Source: Tuberibacillus sp. Marseille-P3662 (GTDB lineage: Bacteria; Bacillota; Bacilli; Bacillales; Sporolactobacillaceae). From it: a DNA stretch of 64,000 nucleotides. Location: the NCBI RefSeq assembly GCF_900178005.1, contig NZ_FXBS01000006.1, positions 868,001 to 932,000 of the forward strand, in the 5' to 3' direction. How positions within the stretch are numbered: position 1 is the first letter of the stretch; every line of letters begins with the position of its first letter. The translations under genes and the position numbers were made by a program. Below the pieces are notes generated by a model. It saw only the letters and a program-made list of their open reading frames with translations, made no database searches and was not told the origin of the DNA. Below are positions 1 to 8,592 of this stretch, piece by piece.

Positions 1-756
1 TGCCGAAACTTGTTCGTCAATCTCGGCACGACGTTCAGCAGCCGTCATCTTTTGCCACCCAAATCGAGCATCCTGCGGGTCAAACAGGCGGTACGCTCGC
101 ATGTATTTTTTAGTAAGTAATGCTTGAGCTTCCGACATGCTGAGAGTTTCCGCATGCTGACGAATATTTTCAGGAATCGTGCGCTTGGTGATAGCAAAAA
201 AGCGTTCATTGCCTTCCCGATAGACAACTCTTATAAAACCACCATCAAGCAGAAGATTCAAAGCCTGTGATGTTTCTTTTGTGTTTGGTGTTTGGTTATC
301 CCAATAACCATGCACGCGGTTGTTTGATTTAAATGCGCGCGATGGCAGCGGTCCCTCAGTTTCCAAACGATTAAGAACAGCTGTGGCAACGTGATCCAAT
401 TGCTTTAGCGGTTGCTCAACCTGCCTTTGTAGGCGTTCACGAACAGGTCCAAGAATTGAATAATCCTCGATGGGCATCACACATGCAGCATTAGCGATGT
501 ATTCAAGGACTTTACCTTGGGTTAGCAATATATTTAAATGTTCGGGTTTGTATCCCGACAGTCGATTGCCTAAAACCAAATGTTGGTTACGCTCCACGAC
601 GGAAACGGGGTCAAGCTGGACACACTCAAGTTGGCAGATCATTTGTAGTACTGTCTCAGGATCAGAAGCTGGAGTACTTTCATGATGAGAAACTAGCCCC
701 TGTTTCTCAAGCAGGAAACGACGGACAGCCGAACGATTTACAGAGAAGGGTTTCAT
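1..756 (-). CDS. AlkX/YcaQ-type winged-helix DNA glycosylase, C-terminus cut by window edge
   Basis: The minus-strand frame is open from 756 to the window start, giving 252 residues without a stop. It resembles the YcaQ/AlkX family (HTH_42), monofunctional DNA glycosylases that remove alkylated and crosslinked bases. The family catalytic motif is Q-hydrophobic-D or Q-hydrophobic-Q; here VQLDPV at residues 46-51 supplies Gln47 and Asp49. Start choice: AAAGGTGA sits seven bases before the ATG at 756; an in-frame ATG two codons upstream at 762 touches that site and is less likely. Family members are about 400 residues, so roughly 150 residues are missing. Family assignment is by motif and overall pattern. 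Confidence 0.75.
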   Translation of the reverse strand, partial: MKPFSVNRSAVRRFLLEKQGLVSHHESTPASDPETVLQMICQLECVQLDPVSVVERNQHLVLGNRLSGYKPEHLNILLTQGKVLEYIANAACVMPIEDYSILGPVRERLQRQVEQPLKQLDHVATAVLNRLETEGPLPSRAFKSNNRVHGYWDNQTPNTKETSQALNLLLDGGFIRVVYREGNERFFAITKRTIPENIRQHAETLSMSEAQALLTKKYMRAYRLFDPQDARFGWQKMTAAERRAEIDEQVSA

Positions 757-925
757 AGACATTCACCTTTTTACCTGACATAGTTAATCTATATATCATA
801 TTGTACTGAAAATAGACATAATAAGAAAGCTGTGCTAAAAAAGGCAGGTGATAAAGGTATAGACGTTGAATATAACATACCGAAGAACCACTTTTAATAA
901 CCGTTTTTAGGAAAGGGAGACCAAT

Positions 926-1189
926 ATGAACCGGAAATTCGGTCTATTGTTAGCTATCATTGTGTTACTTATTATTTGGGCAAAAATCGATATCATAGCC
1001 ATCGTAGAAAAACAGTTGGGTATCCAAAGAGATGCCAATCTATTGACAGATATCGTCTTTTCTACATTGGCTAAGTTTTTTAATATGGTTGGTCAACTAT
1101 GGGACTTTCTATTATCCGAAAACGGCTTGATCTTAATCGCCATCATTTTAGTTTACCGTTTGCTTCGTAGTTGGCTTGGAAAAAAATAA
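926..1189 (+). CDS. Small two-helix membrane protein, unknown function
   Basis: An 87-residue protein with an N-terminal hydrophobic segment at about residues 6-20, an amphipathic middle part, and a second hydrophobic segment at about 64-79 followed by the basic tail RSWLGKK. The start has a good site, AGGAAAGGGAGA, seven bases upstream. It stands alone between the glycosylase gene, which it diverges from, and a terminator shared with the convergent peptidase gene. I do not recognise the family. The clean ribosome binding site, terminator and membrane-like composition support a real gene. Confidence 0.65.
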   Translation: MNRKFGLLLAIIVLLIIWAKIDIIAIVEKQLGIQRDANLLTDIVFSTLAKFFNMVGQLWDFLLSENGLILIAIILVYRLLRSWLGKK

Positions 1190-1209
1190 ACCTAAAAGGC
1201 TATAAAACT

Positions 1210-1246
1210 AATCAATCCCGTCTACCTTTCTTAGACGGGATTGATT
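1210..1246. terminator. Bidirectional terminator between convergent genes
   Basis: A 15-bp perfect inverted repeat (1210-1224 with 1232-1246, core ATCCCGTCTA) with a 7-base loop lies between the small membrane protein gene and the end of the M1 peptidase gene. The ends are A/T rich, so it can serve both strands. Confidence 0.8.
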
Positions 1247-1250
1247 ATTG

Positions 1251-2741
1251 CTATCGTTGATCTGAAATAAACACCCTGTGATTATTAAAGAATTCGGTAA
1301 GATCCTTTCCACTGGATGTCTCCATGGCCTTGATGAAATCAGAAGTGGTTGTGACATCGAACTTTTTAGCTTTGAAATAATCATTCATGGCTTCATAGAA
1401 GACGTCATCACCGAGTTTTAAGCGCAAGTCATTCAACGTTCTTGAACCATAATCATAAATGGTAGAGTAATAGGTATTGATGCCACCTTCAGCCGCATGC
1501 TCAGTAAATGTTGCTACCGGTGATGATAGGTGAGCGTAGTCCGCCTCCGGAGCCGGTGTTGTGAGTTGATCAAGCGTACCGTCGTATAATGCCGCAGAAT
1601 AAGTGGCAAATGATTCGTCCAACCATGGTTCATCATGTTCATTATTACCGATGATGCCATAGAACCATTGGTGGCCAATCTCATGGGCGGTCACCGACTC
1701 CACTTGTTGATCCGTTGTTTGTCCGGCAAAACTGATCATGACAAGTTGCGGATATTCCATGCCGCCGAACCATCCTTCCATGCTGACGATATCCAATTCA
1801 GGCCAAGGATAACGCCCGAATTTATCACTGAAGAGTTGAATACTTCTTTCACCTGATGCCATGAGCGCATCAGCATGTTTTGCGTATTGATCCGTATAAT
1901 AGACATTGACTTTGACGTTGTTCACTTTTTTCGTTTCCTTATGATAGGTGGGATCCATCTCAAGTGCAAAGTCCCTGACATGATGGGCTTTGTAACGGTG
2001 CGTCGCTTTCCCGTTTTTAACTTTCGGTTGACCGATTTCAGTACCCGTTGTCGCGATCACTTGAGACGCATCTGTCGTCAGTGTGACATCAAATTGACTC
2101 GTCAATGAATAGAAAGCTTCACCGTAGGGGTAATATGGATCAAGATTCCAACCTTCGTTATCGTAGACAGCTAGAATAGGGAACCAGTTTCCAAGTGATA
2201 CGGTTTGATTGTACCAACCAAACCGATCCTGTTGGTGCGGGACTTTGACATTAAAGTCCATGCGAACAGTGGCGCGTTTTCCTGTTTTTAGTTTGACGTC
2301 AGAAATGTGCAACTTGGTTTTGTTGACTTTATAATTTGCTTGTTTGCCGTTAACTTTAACGTTTTCGACCGTTATACCGCCATCATTTTCTGTAAATACA
2401 TCGGCATTTGGCCAGAGATTGAAGTAGACATTTTCCAAATCAGAACCAAGATTGTTTTTAAAACTAACTTCCATCGACCCTGCTACTGAATGCTTTTCAG
2501 CATCATACCGGATGTCCATATCATATTTAGGTTTTGCTGGCCCTAAACCAACAGAAGATGGCTTAATCGGTGCCTTCAGATATTGTTTAAATGTAGATTG
2601 CGGTACGTTGACATCCTTACCTGTATGATTAGTGTTTTTAGGAATGGAACCAACCTGAGCATGGACGGAAGGAACTGACATACCAAGGATTAGGCAGATG
2701 CCTGTCACTGCCATTATGCAAGTTTTTAACAAATGATTCAT
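1251..2741 (-). CDS. Secreted M1-family zinc metallopeptidase
   Basis: A 496-residue gluzincin aminopeptidase-type protein. The zinc motif HEIGH is at residues 353-357 and the third ligand Glu376 is in WLDE, the HExxH-X18-E spacing of family M1. GGMEYPQ at 326-332 is the counterpart of the substrate-binding GAMEN motif. The N-terminus has a basic start, a hydrophobic core and an AHAQ-like ending (SVHAQ), which indicates secretion. I place the start at 2741 because GAGGAGGTC (2751-2759) is nine bases upstream; an ATG 15 codons earlier has no such site. It probably trims peptides outside the membrane. The gene is monocistronic and ends at a bidirectional terminator. Confidence 0.88.
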   Translation of the reverse strand: MNHLLKTCIMAVTGICLILGMSVPSVHAQVGSIPKNTNHTGKDVNVPQSTFKQYLKAPIKPSSVGLGPAKPKYDMDIRYDAEKHSVAGSMEVSFKNNLGSDLENVYFNLWPNADVFTENDGGITVENVKVNGKQANYKVNKTKLHISDVKLKTGKRATVRMDFNVKVPHQQDRFGWYNQTVSLGNWFPILAVYDNEGWNLDPYYPYGEAFYSLTSQFDVTLTTDASQVIATTGTEIGQPKVKNGKATHRYKAHHVRDFALEMDPTYHKETKKVNNVKVNVYYTDQYAKHADALMASGERSIQLFSDKFGRYPWPELDIVSMEGWFGGMEYPQLVMISFAGQTTDQQVESVTAHEIGHQWFYGIIGNNEHDEPWLDESFATYSAALYDGTLDQLTTPAPEADYAHLSSPVATFTEHAAEGGINTYYSTIYDYGSRTLNDLRLKLGDDVFYEAMNDYFKAKKFDVTTTSDFIKAMETSSGKDLTEFFNNHRVFISDQR

Positions 2742-2904
2742 TGAATGTTTGACCTCCTCAAAATTAGATTCATCATAAACATTCAATGAACAATGAATAA
2801 CTCCCTTGGTACATATGGCTGATTATTGGAATTAGGCTAAAAGTCATTCGACGTACTCAGTCTCGATCGTTAGGCTCAGTTTAACCTAATAAGGTTTTTT
2901 ATTC

Positions 2905-3357
2905 CTATTTATTGATCAATCGCATGAAGGAACGAATTAGAATAAGAAGTATAAATTCACCTGTGAATGTGAACAGCCATGACCAGTCTTGATATTTAAT
3001 GAGATCAGTATATCTCTCGAAGCTCACTTCAATGATTGTTAATAAAGTGGTGTATAGAGCTGTGTGTAGGATCATCTCGGTAAATGTTGATTGATAAGTT
3101 CTCTTATAAAGATATACAGCGACAACTGGGAGTAAAAGATATTCAAAAAGAATACTTGAACTGAAATATTGACTTAAAAACTTGACAGGATACTGAACAA
3201 GGTTTGCTCCAACAACTAATGTACCAAGAAAAGAGTCGATATAGGCTGTTAATAAGAAAACGATCAGCGATTCTTTTTTTCTGGGAGATTGTTTAAAACT
3301 ATAATACAATAGTATGAAGCCAACAATAAGAAATATCCATAGTAATAATCTGTTCAT
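2905..3357 (-). CDS. CBO0543-family membrane protein
   Basis: A 150-residue, very hydrophobic protein with about four to five membrane segments separated by short charged turns (for example SPRKKES near residue 25 and FERYTD near 114). It resembles the CBO0543 family of Bacilli and Clostridia, which has no established function. It lies 32 bases downstream of a second member of the same family in the same direction, so the two are probably cotranscribed and may form a heteromer (inference). The base composition is more A/T rich than in the metabolic genes around it. Confidence 0.6.
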   Translation of the reverse strand: MNRLLLWIFLIVGFILLYYSFKQSPRKKESLIVFLLTAYIDSFLGTLVVGANLVQYPVKFLSQYFSSSILFEYLLLPVVAVYLYKRTYQSTFTEMILHTALYTTLLTIIEVSFERYTDLIKYQDWSWLFTFTGEFILLILIRSFMRLINK

Positions 3358-3389
3358 AGGCTCCTACTCCTTCAAGCAATCTTGTTGCC

Positions 3390-3893
3390 TTATATGTCGA
3401 ATGATTGGACGTTAAAAATCATCATTAAAGAGATAATAATAAAAATAGAGATAAGGTATGCAGTGTAAGGTCTTCGATGGTGAAGTCTTAACATGGGAAA
3501 CATAATACAAAGAAATATCAAGGACCAGCTCAAATTCCAGCCATGATGATAAATGATGTGCCCAAAGAGTCCCCCGATCCATTCAATCCCTATATAGATC
3601 GCAATCCATTTCCCGATATGAATCCACTTCTTTATAGAAGTTGTAGGATAGTTAGATAAAAATAGTATGACTGTACACGGGAAAACAATGAATGTATAGA
3701 GAAGGGATACAATCGTGTAGGAAGGAATTAAATGAGCCTGAACTTCCCACAAAGGATATTGGAATGTTAGAAAAAAATATAATAAATTCATGGTCGACAT
3801 ATAGAGCATTGTGGTGTGATATTCATATAAATGTTCCCAGTCACCCCATCGCAAGGCTGCAAATAATGCCCATATAGTGATTGTTATGTGCAT
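3390..3893 (-). CDS. CBO0543-family membrane protein, upstream partner
   Basis: A 167-residue multispanning protein with the N-terminal pattern RWGDWEHLYEYHTT at about residues 15-28, which is a family signature of CBO0543 proteins (RWGDW-x-n-Y-x-T). About five hydrophobic segments follow. It is the first gene of a two-gene minus-strand unit with the shorter homologue at 2905-3357, and is transcribed divergently from the ABC exporter operon. A GGGAGAT ribosome binding site precedes the ATG. The biochemical role of the family is unknown. Confidence 0.65.
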   Translation of the reverse strand: MHITITIWALFAALRWGDWEHLYEYHTTMLYMSTMNLLYFFLTFQYPLWEVQAHLIPSYTIVSLLYTFIVFPCTVILFLSNYPTTSIKKWIHIGKWIAIYIGIEWIGGLFGHIIYHHGWNLSWSLIFLCIMFPMLRLHHRRPYTAYLISIFIIISLMMIFNVQSFDI

Positions 3894-4006
3894 TGATATC
3901 TCCCTTTACGGTGTCGAAGTTAGTTACAGTTTAGTTTGCCCAAAAAGTTCAAATTAATAATGACAAGACTATATCATTTCTGTGTTCCCAAAATTGGCCA
4001 TAAGCA

Positions 4007-4035
4007 TGTTATAATACAGAGTGAGTAATCACTCA
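4007..4035 (+). promoter_or_regulatory. Extended -10 promoter with an overlapping palindromic operator
   Basis: TGtTATAAT (4007-4015) is an extended -10 element without a good -35. Immediately downstream is the inverted repeat GAGTGA-gtaa-TCACTC (4019-4034), over the expected transcription start. A TetR repressor gene is the third gene of this operon, so the palindrome is a likely autoregulatory operator (inference). Confidence 0.55.
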
Positions 4036-4053
4036 TCAAAAGGAGGCCTTATT

Positions 4054-4776
4054 GTGGAAACCCATTTTCTTCAAGCTAAAAGTATCAGTCAAATTTATGG
4101 ATCCCATCAGGTGTTAAGAGATATTAATATTAATATCAACAAGCCAGAAATTTACGGATTGTTAGGACCATCAGGCGCGGGAAAGACGACATTGGTGAAG
4201 ATGATTGCTGGTCTTGAATCACCAAGTACTGGTAAAATTTATGTTTTGAATACCGAAATGCCTCATTTAAAGGTTATGGAGAAGATTGGATATATGGCAC
4301 AGTCAGATGCTCTGTATAGTGAATTGACAGCGAAAGAGAACCTAAACTTCTTTGCCTCATTGTATGGACTGAAAAAAAGAACCATTAACCATCGTTTGGA
4401 ACAAGCTTTTAGCAGTGTTGGATTAGAGGATGCGATCAATCAAAAAGTAGGTCATTATTCCGGGGGGATGAAACGTCGTCTATCGTTAGCGATTGCAATG
4501 ATTCATCGTCCGGCCTTATTAATTTTGGATGAACCGACAGTAGGCATTGATCCGGTGCTAAGACAGCGGATATGGAAAACATTTCAAGAGTTCAAGCGAA
4601 ATGGCACATGCATCATCATCACCACACACGTGATGGACGAAGCGGAAAAATGTGATCGATTGGGCATGGTCCGTGATGGCAGATTAATGGCTGAAGGGAC
4701 GCCAGAACAACTCAAAGCAGAAACAGATAGGGCAACCATTGAAAGTGCATTTTTATACTATGGGGGGACAGAATGA
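4054..4776 (+). CDS. ABC-2 exporter ATP-binding protein
   Basis: A 240-residue nucleotide-binding domain: Walker A GPSGAGKT at 38-45, Q-loop region YMAQSD, signature YSGGMKRR, Walker B LLILDEPT and the H-loop TTHVMDE. The MKRR variant signature and the C-terminal VRDGRLMAEGTPEQLKAE are typical of DrrA/CcmA-like exporters. The GTG at 4054 is chosen because AAAGGAGG lies seven bases upstream. The gene overlaps the permease gene by ATGA, so the two are translationally coupled. Substrate unknown; the TetR gene downstream suggests a toxic compound or drug. Confidence 0.88.
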   Translation: METHFLQAKSISQIYGSHQVLRDINININKPEIYGLLGPSGAGKTTLVKMIAGLESPSTGKIYVLNTEMPHLKVMEKIGYMAQSDALYSELTAKENLNFFASLYGLKKRTINHRLEQAFSSVGLEDAINQKVGHYSGGMKRRLSLAIAMIHRPALLILDEPTVGIDPVLRQRIWKTFQEFKRNGTCIIITTHVMDEAEKCDRLGMVRDGRLMAEGTPEQLKAETDRATIESAFLYYGGTE

Positions 4777-5798
4777 TGCGAATTCAAGCGATGTTTATCA
4801 GAATTATTAAGCAATTTTTTCGCGATCCACGAACTTTAGCCCTTTTAATTATTGCCCCGTTATTTGTATTAACTCTATTATCCTTAGTTTTTACAGATAA
4901 AACCTATCATCCGGATATTGCTCTCGTCGATCCACCAGCAATCTTTGAACATAAGATCGAGACCACAAAGGCCACTGTTACAGTGTTACCTGAACATGAA
5001 GCCAGTGAACGATTGCATGACACAGAGTTGGATGCCATCGTCCGTTTTAATGCTCAAAAACCGATGTTAACCATAGAGGGCAGTGATCCTAGTGCGAATC
5101 GGGCTACGCTCCGGGCCATCCAACAAGTGTTTAAAAGCAGTCAAGGGACAGTTAACCAATCGATTGATATTAACTATTTGCATGGTTCAGAAGACATGAA
5201 TACATTTGATAACTTTGGACCTGTTTTTATTGGCTTTTTTGCGTTTTTCTTTGTCTTTTTGATTGCTGGTGTATCCTTCCTTAGGGAAAGAACCACTGGA
5301 ACATTGGAACGGTTGTTGACAACGCCATTACGCCGGTTTGAAATTGTTGTTGGATATATTCTTGGATTTGGATTTTTTACAGCTATTCAAACGTTCGTTT
5401 TGGCATGGTTTGCGATTTATATTTTAGATATGATGATGGTTGGAAACTTTATGTATGTGATTTTAGTAACCCTGTTAACTGCCTTTACAGCGCTAACCTT
5501 AGGGACATTGTTATCAGCATTTGCTAATAATGAGTTACAGATGATTCAATTTATTCCCTTAGTGATTGTTCCACAATTTTTTTTCTCTGGCGTTTTCAAT
5601 TTAGAAACGGTGTCTGATTGGGTCAGTTGGATTGGTCCTATGACACCTCTCTATTATGTCGCTGATGCTTTAAGGGACGTCATGATTAGAGGCTACGGCT
5701 GGCAAGAAATCGCACTTAATATCTATGTGTTACTCGGATTCGCTCTAGTATTTATGACACTGAATGTGCTGGCATTGAAGAAGCATCGTCGGCTATAA
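4773..5798 (+). CDS. ABC-2 type transporter permease
   Basis: A 341-residue YhgE/DrrB-like permease. One hydrophobic segment at about residues 20-40 is followed by an extracytoplasmic domain of roughly 110 residues and then five hydrophobic segments. The sequence LRERTTGTLERLLTTPL at about 171-187 is the conserved cytoplasmic loop of ABC-2 permeases. The start ATG overlaps the ATPase stop. Together with the ATPase it should form a dimeric exporter; the TetR-family gene 36 bases downstream is probably its regulator. Confidence 0.88.
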   Translation: MMRIQAMFIRIIKQFFRDPRTLALLIIAPLFVLTLLSLVFTDKTYHPDIALVDPPAIFEHKIETTKATVTVLPEHEASERLHDTELDAIVRFNAQKPMLTIEGSDPSANRATLRAIQQVFKSSQGTVNQSIDINYLHGSEDMNTFDNFGPVFIGFFAFFFVFLIAGVSFLRERTTGTLERLLTTPLRRFEIVVGYILGFGFFTAIQTFVLAWFAIYILDMMMVGNFMYVILVTLLTAFTALTLGTLLSAFANNELQMIQFIPLVIVPQFFFSGVFNLETVSDWVSWIGPMTPLYYVADALRDVMIRGYGWQEIALNIYVLLGFALVFMTLNVLALKKHRRL

Positions 5799-5834
5799 TG
5801 GAGACAATGAAGTAAGCAAGGGGTTTTTGATATT

Positions 5835-6491
5835 ATGGTTGATAAGGATCAAGTCGAATCCATATATGAATTAACGATAGAAGACAACAAACAATTAACT
5901 GAAAAGCAGCGAAACATTATCAAAGCGGCGGTTGATATCTTTGCAAGAAAAGGCTTTGCAGGTTCGTCTACAAGTGAAATCGCTAAACAAGCTGGGGTAG
6001 CTGAAGGGACGATTTTCCGGCATTATACCACGAAGAAGGCGTTACTCATCGCCATTGTTTCACCCGTCATGAGTCGATTAGTTGCCCCTTTCTTAATCCA
6101 AGATCTTAACAAGGTTCTTGATCACGACTATGAAACCTTTGGTGATTTCCTTAAAGCTTTGCTACTGAATCGACAAGTGTTCCTAAAAAAGAATTTGCCG
6201 ATTCTCAAAATTATGCTGCAGGAAATCCCATTTCAGCCGGAATTGAAAGAACAATTTAAACAACATGTAGGTAGGCAAGTGTTTAATAAATTGGCCGTGA
6301 TTGTTGAACATTATCAATCCAAAGGCCAAATTATTAATATCCCGGCGTCATCTGTCATTAGGATGACGGCGTCGTCCGTTGCGGGCTACCTTTTATCAAG
6401 GTTTGTCCTGCTACCAGAAGTTGAATGGAATGAAGAGATTGAAATGGATCGTACCATTGAATTTATAATGAAGGGTCTAACCCCACAATAG
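5835..6491 (+). CDS. TetR/AcrR-family transcriptional regulator
   Basis: A 218-residue repressor-type protein. An unusual N-terminal extension of about 20 acidic residues precedes the TetR helix-turn-helix: AAVDIFARKGF at about 31-41, STSEIAKQAGVAEGTIFRHY at 44-63 and TTKKALL. The C-terminal ligand domain is helical and hydrophobic and is not diagnostic. It is the last gene of the ABC exporter operon and probably represses it through the palindrome at 4019-4034. The AAGGGG site is rather far (11 bases) from the ATG. Confidence 0.85.
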   Translation: MVDKDQVESIYELTIEDNKQLTEKQRNIIKAAVDIFARKGFAGSSTSEIAKQAGVAEGTIFRHYTTKKALLIAIVSPVMSRLVAPFLIQDLNKVLDHDYETFGDFLKALLLNRQVFLKKNLPILKIMLQEIPFQPELKEQFKQHVGRQVFNKLAVIVEHYQSKGQIINIPASSVIRMTASSVAGYLLSRFVLLPEVEWNEEIEMDRTIEFIMKGLTPQ

Positions 6492-6504
6492 AAAGGAAGA
6501 TTCT

Positions 6505-7128
6505 ATGGTCGAAGAACCTCAATGGCTTCAATACGCCAAACAATTGCAAGCGATTGCTCAAGCTGGACTTCATTACGGTCATGATGCTTTTGACAAAGAG
6601 CGGTATGAGCAGATTCGGGCAATGAGTGTTGACATCATGAGTCGCTATACGGAGCTTGATGAGCAGAAAGTCAGAGATTTATTTGCAAATGAATCAGGCT
6701 ATCAAACACCGAAAATTGACATCCGTGCTGTCGTTTTTAAGGATGACGCTATTCTTCTCGTCCGAGAAAAATCGGATGGGCAGTGGTGTTTGCCCGGGGG
6801 TTGGGCTGATATCGGCTTTACATTGAGTGAAAATGTACGAAGAGAGGCAAAGGAAGAGGCGGGGATCGACGTACAGCCAAAACGAATCCTTGCCGTTCAT
6901 GACACTGAACACCATAATGTTCCAATCGCGCCGTATGGCATCTATAAATTGTTCGTTCAATGTGACGGGTATGGTGGTGATTTTCAAACCAATATTGAAA
7001 CAAGTGACGCGCAATTTTTTCCCTACAATCAGTTGCCACCCCTATCTGAAGGTCGCACAAATCATGAACAGTTAAAGATGTGTTTTGAGGCAAGGGATAC
7101 TAGTACGTTTGAACCTGATTTTGATTAA
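6505..7128 (+). CDS. Nudix hydrolase with N-terminal NUDIX_N domain
   Basis: A 207-residue protein. Residues 1-65 form a helical N-terminal region (YAKQLQAIAQAGLHY, DIMSRY) like that of the YjhB/ADP-ribose-type Nudix proteins. The Nudix box follows at about 95-117, LPGGWADIG...RREAKEEAGI. The REAKEEAGI half holds the metal-binding glutamates, but the upstream Glu of the strict GX5EX7 pattern is Phe (GF), which occurs in this subfamily. Probable substrates are nucleoside diphosphate sugars or ADP-ribose derivatives (inference). The ribosome binding site is AAAGGAAG. It starts 14 bases after the TetR gene and may be cotranscribed. Confidence 0.85.
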   Translation: MVEEPQWLQYAKQLQAIAQAGLHYGHDAFDKERYEQIRAMSVDIMSRYTELDEQKVRDLFANESGYQTPKIDIRAVVFKDDAILLVREKSDGQWCLPGGWADIGFTLSENVRREAKEEAGIDVQPKRILAVHDTEHHNVPIAPYGIYKLFVQCDGYGGDFQTNIETSDAQFFPYNQLPPLSEGRTNHEQLKMCFEARDTSTFEPDFD

Positions 7129-7143
7129 AAAGGGGAATGGTGT

Positions 7144-7683
7144 ATGCGAGCTTTGCTAGTGATTGATGTGCAAGAAGGGTTGTTGCAGTTGACGGATTCT
7201 AATCAAACAGTCGCAAGTATTAAACAAATTATGAATGATTTTCAGGCTAAGAAAGAGCCGATCATTGCAATGCGCCATTTTGATGAAGCAGAAGGCAGTC
7301 CGGTGCAAAAAGGAACGTCTGGTGTCAATCTTCATCCTGACATTGAGGCTAACGTTGATCATATTGTAGAAAAACAAACGCCGAGCGCTTTTTTTAACAC
7401 AAGTCTACAACCGTTATTAGAGCAATTAAAGATTGACCATGTCACCATTGTGGGTTATAACACGGAATTTTGTTGTCAATTCACGGCAATTGCCGCTTAT
7501 GATCGCGGGTATCAGGTGACCTTCATTGAAGAAGCAACTGGGACGGTTAATACTGCTGAGGACTATGAATTGCCTGATCTCAATGTTCAGGATTTCGTCG
7601 AAACCGTCTTGCATCAGTCCGGAGTGATTGAAGTTTTAAATCTAGAAGAATATCAAGATCACTATAAACCCATTCATACATAA
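7144..7683 (+). CDS. Isochorismatase-family cysteine hydrolase
   Basis: A 179-residue protein with the family triad: Asp8 in LLVIDVQEG, a lysine in VEKQTPSAF at about residue 77, and the nucleophile Cys in VGYNTEFCCQFTA near residues 111-112 (two adjacent cysteines; the second position fits the usual alignment better). Substrates in this family include nicotinamide, N-carbamoyl compounds and isochorismate; none can be chosen from the sequence. It begins 16 bases after the Nudix gene with an AAAAGGGG site, suggesting a small operon of nucleotide or amide salvage enzymes. Confidence 0.85.
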   Translation: MRALLVIDVQEGLLQLTDSNQTVASIKQIMNDFQAKKEPIIAMRHFDEAEGSPVQKGTSGVNLHPDIEANVDHIVEKQTPSAFFNTSLQPLLEQLKIDHVTIVGYNTEFCCQFTAIAAYDRGYQVTFIEEATGTVNTAEDYELPDLNVQDFVETVLHQSGVIEVLNLEEYQDHYKPIHT

Positions 7684-7702
7684 AAGGTACGGAGGGATTG
7701 CT

Positions 7703-8374
7703 ATCAGTTATTTACTAGTTGGCATCGGTCGCTTGGGTCACGCCCTCATGACACAATGGAATCGAGCGGGCATTCAAGTTGCCGTCTTTCATCCTCATTC
7801 TGATAAGAAACATTCGTTCACACAGAAATATGAGCTTGCTAAAGCAGTGTCATTGGATGATTTTCATCGTTTTTCAACAGTCATTTTAGCGATACCGCCT
7901 GGTGCGGTATCGGAATTTATCAATGAGCATGAGTACCATTTTTTGAAAGCGACAACCTTTATTAATATGGCAACGGCCCAAGATACAGAGGAGATCCAAC
8001 AAAAGTTTCCCCAATTATCGATTGTTGCCATGAAGTTAATGGGAAATGCCGCCGATTTGGAGCTTCGGGGAAACGGTTTGTTTGTGACCGAGCAACCCGT
8101 TAATCAACCTGTCAATCATCTTTTCAGTGCTATCGGGAACATCGTCATTGATGAAGAACAGACTGTTTCCAATGGCAACAAACTCGCAACCTATTATGCG
8201 CTAAAAATGGCCACTGAGCTTGAAGCTGAGGCGAAATTTCAAAACATAGATCCTATCTATGTTGAAAGAATGCTCACATCCTTGGCTCCAGAAGTGATTC
8301 GTGCATACGCTCAAGAAGAGTTAGGCGGGTTCGGCAAAAAGGTTTTAGAAACGTTGCGATTAGAGGATAGCTAG
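7703..8374 (+). CDS. NAD(P)-binding Rossmann protein, apparent AUC start codon
   Basis: A 223-residue protein starting with the Rossmann fingerprint LLVGIGRLGHAL, similar to ProC-like or F420-dependent NADP reductase-like N-terminal domains. The C-terminal part is helical (ATYYALKMATELEAEAKF). Start choice: GGAGGG at 7691-7696 is followed after six bases by ATC at 7703. The nearest upstream in-frame stop is at 7643 and no ATG, GTG or TTG occurs in between. The first conventional start, TTG at 7733, would cut the GxGxxG loop and has no ribosome binding site. I therefore infer an AUC start. Function is otherwise unassigned; it follows the isochorismatase gene by 19 bases. Confidence 0.75.
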   Translation: MSYLLVGIGRLGHALMTQWNRAGIQVAVFHPHSDKKHSFTQKYELAKAVSLDDFHRFSTVILAIPPGAVSEFINEHEYHFLKATTFINMATAQDTEEIQQKFPQLSIVAMKLMGNAADLELRGNGLFVTEQPVNQPVNHLFSAIGNIVIDEEQTVSNGNKLATYYALKMATELEAEAKFQNIDPIYVERMLTSLAPEVIRAYAQEELGGFGKKVLETLRLEDS

Positions 8375-8449
8375 ATAAATACGAATATCCATATTATCCC
8401 TAGAAAAGGGTTGCTCGTGAACAATATGAGTTTTTTTGTCAGTCATCAT
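8360..8449 (-). CDS. Possible 29-residue peptide gene
   Basis: A short minus-strand frame with two consecutive ATG codons follows an AAAGGA site by about 8 bases, and a TATAAT-like box lies about 40 bases upstream. The peptide is polar (for example THIVHEQPFSRDN). It overlaps the end of the Rossmann gene. Nothing in it is recognisable, and chance is a reasonable alternative. Confidence 0.2.
   Translation of the reverse strand: MMTDKKTHIVHEQPFSRDNMDIRIYLAIL
8390..8437 (+). terminator. Weak terminator-like hairpin after the Rossmann gene
   Basis: CATATT (8390-8395) pairs with AATATG (8423-8428) and CCCT with AGGG inside it, leaving an asymmetric internal loop. Seven Ts follow at 8431-8437. 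The stem is weak but the position and U-tract fit a terminator. Confidence 0.4.
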
Positions 8450-8592
8450 TCACATTCCTTTCTTTACATCGTTTTTTATATTATACTATATATTTTTTGA
8501 ATTATTTCAACAAATATAGACTGGAATCAAAGGGTGAATATAATAATATTATGTTAACTAATTAATAGGGATATAAAGGAGATCTATCATTT

